Shown in pieces: positions 56,318 through 64,000 of a stretch of DNA of 64,000 bases. A program made the position numbers and the translations under genes. Source of the DNA: Diplodia intermedia (Eukaryota > Ascomycota > Dothideomycetes > Botryosphaeriales > Botryosphaeriaceae); assembly GCA_021495925.1 (NCBI GenBank), contig JAKEKT010000122.1:1-64000 (forward strand), in the 5' to 3' direction. The notes below the pieces were generated by a model. It ran no database searches, was not told the DNA's origin, and was given only the letters and a program-made list of their open reading frames with translations. Numbering within the stretch: position 1 is the stretch's first letter; every line of letters starts with the position of its first letter.

Positions 56318-57329
56318 TAACGCGATGAATACACGTCTATATCTGCACACTAGCCTTTTTGTCGACGTGACGCGGCTGTCCGTGACGTTCAATGCTTGAC
56401 CCACCGCCGCAAATGAATGCGTGCCGCCAGAAGATAGAAAAAATTGCTTCTCTTAATTGCAACACCATCGCTTCGAACTCTCGCTCGCTCCATGCCCGTG
56501 GAAATGGTCTGGCCCTCCCACCGACTCGCCGGGTATTCGGCGTGCGGAAACCCCGAACCTGCCGAATTAGTCCGATGTGAGACGCCGACCGAGCGCGCCC
56601 GATCATCCAATTATTTGTGGCGAAACTGGCCGAAGACGGCCGTTCGGGCGGCCGCCGAACGATTCGGGCCGGCCGACCCCCGAAATTCCCGAACCGGACG
56701 TGCCGTAGTGGGTGGTCGAAGGAGACGTCCAAACGTCGGTCTAAGCGAAGAGGCAGATGCATCCAGATGTAAGATTCTACTGCCGGCATAAGGTGGATGT
56801 ATGTGGGTCCGTTCATGTGGCCGGCAGCAAATCCTTGATGTTGGCGCAAAATCCGGTACAGCCCCCTGTCGCAGCCGATGGCTAGCGCGAAGAATAGCAG
56901 TAGCTCGTTCTTAGAGAAAAAAAAAAACAATACGTAGGTAGTTGAAGCTATCGTCTAGATATATGTATAGAATTTTTAACTCGATATTCTCGTCCGGACG
57001 ATAGCTTCAACTACCTACGTATTGTTTTTATAGTTGAAGCCGTCGTCCGGACGAGAATGTCGAATTACCCATGAATGACATGAGCAAAAAACAGATCCAC
57101 GCTAGCCATCGGCTGCGCGAAGAAGCTGTAATCCACACGCTAAATCGATTCCCGGCCTAGTAAGTTGTAGAACTCGATCGCTTCTTAAAAGTCGCTTATT
57201 CTAAGCATAGTATAGATATATATAGTAGTATATAGAACCTTATTATAACGCCGATAGTAACGAAAACAAGTTGAAGAAAACACTCCACCAGCGCCAAACG
57301 CCCCAAAAGAATATGGTATCCTACAACCG
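56318..57329. other. gene-free gap with foldback element
   Basis: About 1 kb between the convergent P450 and PKS genes. It contains a nested inverted-repeat structure (56870-57117) and an AT-rich patch at about 57180-57260. The part from about 56500 to 56720 is rich in CCGAA/TTCGG motifs but shows no clear terminal repeat. Confidence 0.55.
56870..57117. mobile_element. nested foldback / MITE-like element
   Basis: Outer arms 56870-56887 and 57100-57117 are an exact 18-bp inverted repeat. Inside, 56923-56955 and 56997-57029 are an exact 33-bp inverted repeat around a 41-base loop. A third copy at 57031-57063 is inverted relative to 56981-57013 with 3 mismatches in 33, all transitions. There is no coding capacity, so if mobile it would need a transposase from elsewhere. 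No target-site duplication was identified. Confidence 0.72.
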
Positions 57330-60300
57330 TCACAGCCCCAAATGCGCCAAAAGAAACTCATACCCAGGCGCAACCGTCTCCTCCCACCTCTCGCTGCCGG
57401 GCCTCAGCGCCACGTCGTGGATATGCCTCGCCCCCTGCACAGTCAACAGCCGCCCCTCCACCCCCTCCCTCCCCAGCGCGTCGACGAACGCGCGCGCGCT
57501 CGCGTACGGCACGATCTCGTCCCTCGTCCCGTGGATCACGAACGTCGGCACCCGGTACCGCCCGCGCCGCACCTGCGCCAGCGGACTGATGGCCGCAACG
57601 CGCTCCGCGTCCGGCCACCGCGTCCACGCTCCTTCTTCCTCATCGTCGCTGGGCAGGCCGTTCAGCAGCAGCGGCAGCCCGTTGCCCTCCTTGAACAGCG
57701 ACAGGACGAGCTCCGACCGCGGGTCCCCGGGGCGCACCCAGCCGAGGCCGGTGGTGTCGGTGGCCGCGGCGCCGTCGCCGTCGTAGCCGGTGATCTGTAG
57801 AGAAGACGCCGTGTCAGCAGTTTGTCCCGTAGTGTTGTCCGCATAGTCAGTCGGTTCTCCATTACTTACCGCTCTCTTCGGCAGCGCCTTCACAATGTCC
57901 CGCATATTCATGCTCCGCTCGGGATACTCCTCCGCGCGCCTCCGGTCCAAGTCGCCCGACTCGAAGTCCGTCGGCGCGTAGAACGCCAGCACCGCGCGCG
58001 GCGGCGTCACGTCCGACGTCATCCAAGCTGTTGTCATGGCGAGGTGGCCGCCAGACGACCACCCGACGACAACGACCTGTTCCGCGTCGACGAGCACGCC
58101 GCGCCGGCGGGCGAGCCCGGGAAGCGCGGCTTTGATCCATTTGTACGCGTCGAGCGTGTCGGCGACGGGCCCGTCGACCAGCTGCACCTCCGGGCACAGC
58201 CGGTAGTCGATGCTGACGGGCAGCACGCCGTTGGCGACGAGGAAGGCGGTTTGGTGCGGGCGCACGGCTTTGCGGGAGAGCGTCATGTGGCCGCCGCCGT
58301 GGATCATCAGGGCTGTGTGAGAGGAAGGTGATGTGTCAGCGCATGTGCGGTAGGGGAGGCACGGCGGGTTCTGGGTCAAATTGAGTCTGGGTGCCCGCAC
58401 CTGCCTCGCGGGAACACTGCACATGCCCATGTACATGGGGAGCTGAATACGATATCTGGACGTAGATGTGGATTTAAAATGCGGACGACTGCGTCCAGAT
58501 ATCGGATTCGGCTCCCTACGTAAGTATGTGCAGTGTCTCGATGAGACAGGTGCGGGTGGACAGACTCGTTTCGTTTGGAACCCGCCATGGCAGGGCGAGA
58601 AAAAACGGGGAGGATCACGCACCGACGCCCATGGCGCTGGCGGGAGGGTTCTGCGGCCAGAACACATCCGCCTCGATGTCCACGCCGTCAACGCTTTTGT
58701 ACACCATTGTCTCGGCCACGGGACGCGGGAGCGCGCGCTGCGGCACCGCGTCCGTCCGCATGCTGCCGATTAGTAGCCGCTGCGTGTTGAGGGCGGCCGT
58801 CGGGCCCTGCGAGTACGTAACGGCGGGGAAGCCGGCGCGCTTGAAGCACCGCACCCACGCCTCGGGCGGCTGCAGCGCGTACGCGCCGCCCTTGTCCAGC
58901 CACCAGCTGTCCAGCAGCCCGTACACGATGTCGTACCAGTCGACGACGTCGGTGACCTCGGACAGCACGACGAAGCCGGACGAGGGGTGAAGCAGCTGCT
59001 TGAGCCGGGCGAGCGTCGCGGTGCGGTCTGCCGTGGCGTGCACGCAGTTGGTGCCGATGACGATGTCGAAGGGCCCCGCGGCGGAGAGGGCGGGCGGTGG
59101 GGCGTGCTCCATGTTCCACGTCTGGAAGTGTAGCCATGGGTACTGGTCGGCGAATTTTTTGAGAGCGTGGTTGACGAGCGTGGGTGAGATGTCGGTGAAG
59201 GTGTAGGATACGGGGCGACCCAGCTTCTGGAGCGTTTGCACGAGTTTTCTGGTGGTTCCGCCGACTGTGTGGCAGCGTTAGTGAGCGAACAAAGTTGTCT
59301 TCATGTACACTTACAGCCTGCTCCAACCTCGAGAATCCTGACCGTGCTGGTGGCCTTGCTACTGGAGACGGCATTGGCGACCATGTCCACCAGCATCCCG
59401 GTTGCGGTGGCCAGCATGGGGGAATTGAGATAAAAGTCTTCCAGAATGGCCTGCGACTGCCGCGTCTTGAACAGCAGGCCAACCGGGTCCTGCTTGCCGG
59501 CCAAGCACCGCGCCAGCTGCGATCCCGTCAAGTCCATCAGCGTGACGTCACAGCGGTACGCGGGGAAGTCGCTCTGCAGCCGCGCCAGAAGCTCCGCCGA
59601 ACCGCTCTTCGGACACTCTGCGTCTCCTCTCACGCGCTCCGCCTCGCCCTTCGTCTCCACCAATCCGTGCTTCTCCAGGATGATCCACACGCGCTGCATG
59701 AGCCGGTCGTACGCGTGCTTCGACTTGTACCGCACGGCAGGCAGCAGTTGGCCCTTCTCCATCGACCTCAAATCGACACCGAGCTCCGCGAGCGCCTCAA
59801 CCATGTACGCCAGCATGAGCGCATCCTGGGCGGGACCGACGGCCGTTTCGAAAGCCTCGAAGCCGCATTCTGCCGCCTTGGTGGAATAGGTCCTCTCGCT
59901 GACCACTAGAGCGTCGAACGGGCTGCCCAAGTCAGCTGGAACGGCAACACTCTCGGATGGGACCGTGCTCGAAGTGGTAGACGTACTGACGGAGGAGGAG
60001 GAGGGATCAACGGAAGCGCCGGCGGCGGCACCTCCGCAGCTCGCAATCGTCTCGGCGATGGAAAGGTCCAGCAGGCTGTCGTCCAGGTCGGCGCCGAATG
60101 CGTCTTCCAGCTCGCCCTTGAGCTCCACCGCCGCCAGCGAATCGACGCCGAGGTCGCGAAGCGTCTCTTCATCGCGCATGGACGAGACGGCGGCACCGCA
60201 CGCGTCTGATATGATCTGGAGAACACGCTGGCGGATCGCGCCGTCCTCGACGGGAACCTGCACTGCGGCTTGAACCGCCGGCGTAGGCAACGACAAGGAG

Positions 60301-63300
60301 GAGGCAGCCGCCGACGAGGGTGCCTTCCCGATGCCCAAGTACCCAACAATCTCGGCGATGGTCGAGTCCAAATGCACCACGTTCTCATCCACCTCGACCG
60401 CAAACACCTCCTCGATCTCGCTCTTCAGCTCCACTGCTGCCAGCGAGTCCACTCCGAGATCGCGGAGCGTTTCATCGTCCCTGATATCGGCGACCGGGGC
60501 GCCGCACGCATCCCCCACAATCTTCAGCAAGCGATCGCGGCCCGGCCCCGTTCCAACACTCTGCGCAACGTCCACCAACGGAAGCATCTCGGCCACAGGC
60601 GGCGACGGCCCAGCAGCCCTCGCCTTCGTCCTCGGTTTCGGCTCCAAGGTCAAGCACAACCTCGCCAAAGCGCCCAGATCGCAGCCCAACAGATCCGGCG
60701 CCGCGATGTCCTTGCCGAACTGCTGACTCAGGTCCTCGGCGAACTCGACGGCCGCGAGTGAATCCACGCCCAGGTCGGCCATGGTGGAGTCGGCAGCGAT
60801 GGCATCTGCCGCCGCGCCCGTGTAAGTGGCGATGATCTTGCGGAGGCTGCTATCGTCAAGCTCGCCAGGCGGGGTCGCTATGACATCCTCCGCGCCGTCT
60901 TCTGAAGAGGAGGACGAGGGCACAAGCTGGGGCACAGCCTGGGCGCTGGGGACTGCGGGCTGCACGGCAGGACGGCGGCTAACGGATGGAGGGTGCCTTT
61001 CCTTGGTCGTCGGCGAGCTGTTGGCCGAGTCGAGCAGCTTCTCCAGCGTCGCGATGGGCAGGCGCGTGAACTTGACGTCCATGATGGCCGCGGCGACCTC
61101 GCCCGCAGGCGTCAGGACGAACACATCACCGGCAGCAGCAGTCTCGCTGGTCGACCTGAACGCGGCATACACGGTCCATGCGGTCTCGCCGCGCAGGAAA
61201 TCGCACGCCGCAGACAGCGTGGCGCTCTCGACGCCCGTGGCCACGAAGACGTGGTTGGGGATGCACGCGTCGCTGCTGTTGATCAGCAGCCCGACCACCT
61301 GGATGAAGGTGTCGAGGGAGACGGTGTCGCAGGGCCCGATGGCCGAACTCTCGTCAGGAGCCACGTGCGGGGAGGGCACCTGGATGCGGGCGATGGCGCG
61401 CGTGCCGTGCATGGTGATGGACTGGATGCCGCGCAGCAAAGGCGCGTAGGTGACGACCTGAGAGAACAGGCCGTACGCCCGCTTCGACAGCAACGTCTCG
61501 GCGTCGGGTGCGTTTGCGATGTCGGCCACGCGCTCCGATACCAGGTGCTGGTAGCCCTGCAACCGCGGCGGCTTGCCCAGACGCACCTTTCCCCGGCCGT
61601 GGATGGAGACGCGCTGCCTGGGATCGGCTTTGGCGACGCTGCGCAGCTGGAAGTTCCACGCGCCGGCTTCGACTTCCTCCAGTACGACCGTTACATCGCG
61701 GCTCGCGTCGACACCCAGGGGTTGTTCGAAACTGAGGTCCTCGAAGGACAGGGCGCCAGCGAAGCGCGGGCCCAGGTGCTGCTGGAGCGCCATGACGGCG
61801 CACTCCATGTACATGGATGCCGGGCAAAGCGGGCGGCTGCGGACGGCATGGCCAGACACGATCTCGCGGAAGCGCGTCGAGCAGACGTTGACGGTGAAGT
61901 CCATCTGGCCGCGCGGCGTCACGAGCAGCGGGGGTCTCTCCACCGCAGGAGCAGCAGCGGGCACCACATCTTCGGATGCCTTTTGCGCCATCTCCAGCGC
62001 CTCGACGGCCCTGTCGACGTTCTTGACCCAAGCCGACTCCCGCGCAAACTCGTACGGCGGCAGCCACACGGGCGCCACGTCGACGCCCGCCTCGACAGGT
62101 CCGCCCAGCCACGGCCAGAACGACACGTCCAGCCCCTCCCTCCAGAGCGCATTCGTAACGTCCGGCAGAACGCTCTCCGGCACCTTGGCACCTGCGAAGC
62201 GCATGCCAACGAAGACGTGGTCGTCGGGCCTGGCAACCGCACGCTTCGCCATGGAAACGATAGGGCTGTCGGTCCCCGCCTCGAGCCAGACACAGCGGGG
62301 CCCCAGGCGCGCCTCCACCCTACGGATGGCTTCGGCGAAGTATACCGGCTCCCGCGCGTGCTGGGCTATGCGGGCCGGAGCGGGACGCCGAGATGCAGCA
62401 TTGTCGGGAACACACATCTCCAGCGGGATGCGGGGCTCCACAAAAGCCAGCGTGTCCGCCAGCGCCGCGAGCTCGGGGAGCAGCGGCTCCGTGAAGCGCG
62501 AGTGGAAGCCGTGCGTGACGTCGACGCGTTGGCAGCGCACGCCGGCGAAGTGATGGTCCGATGCGAGCACCTCCTCCGCCCTCGCGACCGCCGCAGCGGA
62601 GCCCACGACGACTTGGCTGGCGGGCGCGTTGTAGCAGGCCACTTCGAGCTCCTCACTCCCGACGGCATCGATGAGGCGTTGGGCGACATCGCGCCCGGCG
62701 TGCACCGCCAGCATGCACCCGCGCTCTTCCCCCCACGCCGTCGCCATCAGCTTCGCGCGCGCCGCCACGACCTTCAGCCCGCTCTGCAGACTCACAGCGC
62801 CTGACACGGCCAGCGCCGTCAGCTCTCCGAAGCTGTGCCCGACGACGGCGTCGACGCGCAGCCCGGCGTCCATCCAGCAGCGGGCGCTGGCGTACTGCAC
62901 CGCGAAGGTGCCCGTCTGCAGTGTTATCACGCTGTCCAGCGGCTCGGTTTCGAACAGGGCGGGCAGGATGCTCGGGTATCCCATGCCGACGAGGAGGCTT
63001 TCGCACTCGGCGATGTAGGCCTGGAGCCGTGGGCTGCTGTCGTACAGGGTGTGGGACAGCCCGATCGTTTGCTTGCTCTGCCCGCCGAACGCGAGGACCA
63101 CCGGGCGGGGCATGTCCTTTGTCGCTGCTGTGTCGACTACTGAGCGCGTGCTCTGCAGAGCGGCACGTAAGCTGGGTAAGTCTGTTGCCGTTGCAGTGAA
63201 CCGGTAGCGATGGCGCTGACGCCGCTCGGCGAGGGTGAAGGCGACGTCTCCGAGGGACAGCTCCGGATGCTTGGCCAGATGGCGATCCAGGGCGTCGCAG

Positions 63301-64000
63301 TACAGCTCCAGGGACTTCGTGCTCGCCGCACTGACGACCACGGGCCAGACCTGCGTTGTCGTTGTTGTTGTTGTTTTGTTTGCCGTGCTCCGCGGCAGCT
63401 CGACGCACAGCAGCGCCGCGTTGCTGCCCGCCGCGCCGTAGCTATTAACACACGCAGCCCGCACGGGGGCGTCCCAGCGCTCGACCTGCCTGGCAACCGC
63501 CAGCCTGTCCGGCGCCAGGGCGGGGATCTTGGGGTTCAGTGTCCGGAAGCTGGCCAGCGGCGGGATGCGGCCCTGCTGCAACATGGCCAGCACCTTCAGC
63601 AAACTGGCCACACCTGCCGCCGTCTCGCAGTGGCCGATGTTGCCCTTGAGCGAGCCGACGTGCAGGCCCACCGACTGCCGATCCCCCGCCTGGCAGAAGA
63701 CGTCGCGCACCGAGGCCATCTCCAGCGGGTCTCCCGCCTGCGTGCCCGTGCCATGGCACTCGACGTACGACACGTGCTCGGCCTTCATGCCCGCCTGCTT
63801 GAGGATGCGGCGGTACAGCGCCACCTGCGCGGCCGAGTGCGGCACCGTGATGGACGGCGACAGCCCGCCCTGGTTGGTAGCCACGCCGGGGATAACGCCC
63901 AGCACGTCATCGCCATCGGCCAGCGCGTGCCGCAGCGACTTGAGCACCACGAGCCCCGCCCCGTCGGCGCGGCAGTACCCGTCGGCGTTCGTGTCGAAGG
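57330..64000 (-). CDS. non-reducing polyketide synthase, 5' end outside window
   Basis: Minus strand, entering at the right edge: exons 64000-59315, 59264-58623, 58312-57870 and 57794-57330; introns 50, 310 and 75 nt. About 2077 residues are visible; the SAT and first half of KS lie beyond 64000. Visible order: KS end with VECHGTGT (about 63731-63769) and NIGHCE; AT with GHSFGE (about 62824-62841); PT with catalytic His in SGHAVRSRPLCPASMY (about 61850) and the later DTFIQVVG; three ACPs, each with GVDSLAAVE, at about 60780, 60460 and 60155. Then a C-methyltransferase with EVGAGFGG rebuilt by splicing, and an esterase-type TE with IHGGGHMTL, GWSSGGH, HGTRDEIVPY and ARHIHD. No reductive domains. 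It should make a C-methylated aromatic acid released by the TE. It is the backbone of the cluster. Confidence 0.92.
58414..58536. mobile_element. MITE-like foldback inside a PKS intron
   Basis: Terminal 11-bp arms ACACTGCACAT (58414-58424) and ATGTGCAGTGT (58526-58536) match exactly as an inverted repeat. Inner arms 58438-58462 and 58492-58516 pair over 25 bases with 2 mismatches. The 123-bp unit sits wholly within the 310-nt intron 58313-58622 of the PKS gene, which is several times longer than the other introns here. No target duplication could be assigned. Confidence 0.68.

Noticed and set aside
56500..56720. CCGAA/TTCGG-rich stretch as a transposon end
   Set aside because: The short motif recurs, but I found no terminal inverted repeat or target duplication around it.
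60993..62804. 603-codon plus-strand open frame
   Set aside because: It is fully antisense to the PKS gene and its composition (Arg/Gly/His-rich, no motifs) is what the complement of GC-rich coding DNA gives.
1..64000. CRISPR arrays, rRNA, tRNA, bacterial operons
   Set aside because: No repeat-spacer pattern, no rRNA similarity and no tRNA-like cloverleaf with conserved A/B boxes was recognised; the intron-rich genes are fungal.

Overview
The window looks like nuclear DNA of a filamentous ascomycete (Pezizomycotina). The genes are GC-rich and carry short GT-AG introns (mostly 45-90 nt), often with CTAAC/CTGAC-like branch sites. The families present are typical of that group: Zn2Cys6 regulators, NACHT/ankyrin NLR-like receptors, a HET-domain protein, an SRPK-like kinase, an HSP70-like ATPase, a sugar porter and a non-reducing polyketide synthase. 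I rebuilt gene models by hand by following reading phase across splice sites; for nearly every multi-exon model the summed exon lengths are a multiple of three. No genus can be assigned from the sequence alone.

Left part (1-11.6 kb): a decayed S10 serine carboxypeptidase, a small secreted ConA-like/eqolisin-fold protein (3112-3854), a low-complexity Zn2Cys6 protein (4401-5520) and a large regulator with two C2H2 fingers plus a Zn2Cys6 cluster (6592-10125). Long gene-poor stretches separate them.

Middle part (11.6-48.1 kb): this mixes metabolism with self/non-self-type genes. There is an intact PNP-NACHT-ankyrin NLR (11627-16505) with about 20 ankyrin repeats. A second NLR (27718-31736) has an alpha/beta-hydrolase (SesB-like) N-terminus, NACHT and ankyrins, but carries an in-frame stop and a frameshift. 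An HSP70-like ATPase and an AIG1-like GTPase are divergently arranged, and a HET-domain protein lies further right. Between them are a sugar transporter (16946-18945), a PhiA-like protein, a short-chain dehydrogenase divergent to a Zn2Cys6 regulator, an SRPK-like kinase, a polyol-type dehydrogenase, an unrecognised coiled-coil protein, and a FAD monooxygenase divergent to an NmrA-like oxidoreductase with three CGGATCCG palindromes between them. A 60-residue Pmp3-like membrane peptide is split over three exons, and another Zn2Cys6 regulator follows.

Right part (49-64 kb): a polyketide gene cluster. It holds a berberine-bridge-type FAD oxidase, an ACMSD-like amidohydrolase, an O-methyltransferase, an SDR, a P450 and a non-reducing PKS that runs off the right edge (visible order: KS, AT, PT, three ACPs, C-methyltransferase, esterase-type TE). 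A plausible logic is synthesis of a C-methylated aromatic acid by the PKS, followed by decarboxylation, hydroxylation, O-methylation and oxidation; the product cannot be named. Two foldback (MITE-like) structures lie here, one between the P450 and the PKS and one inside a PKS intron.
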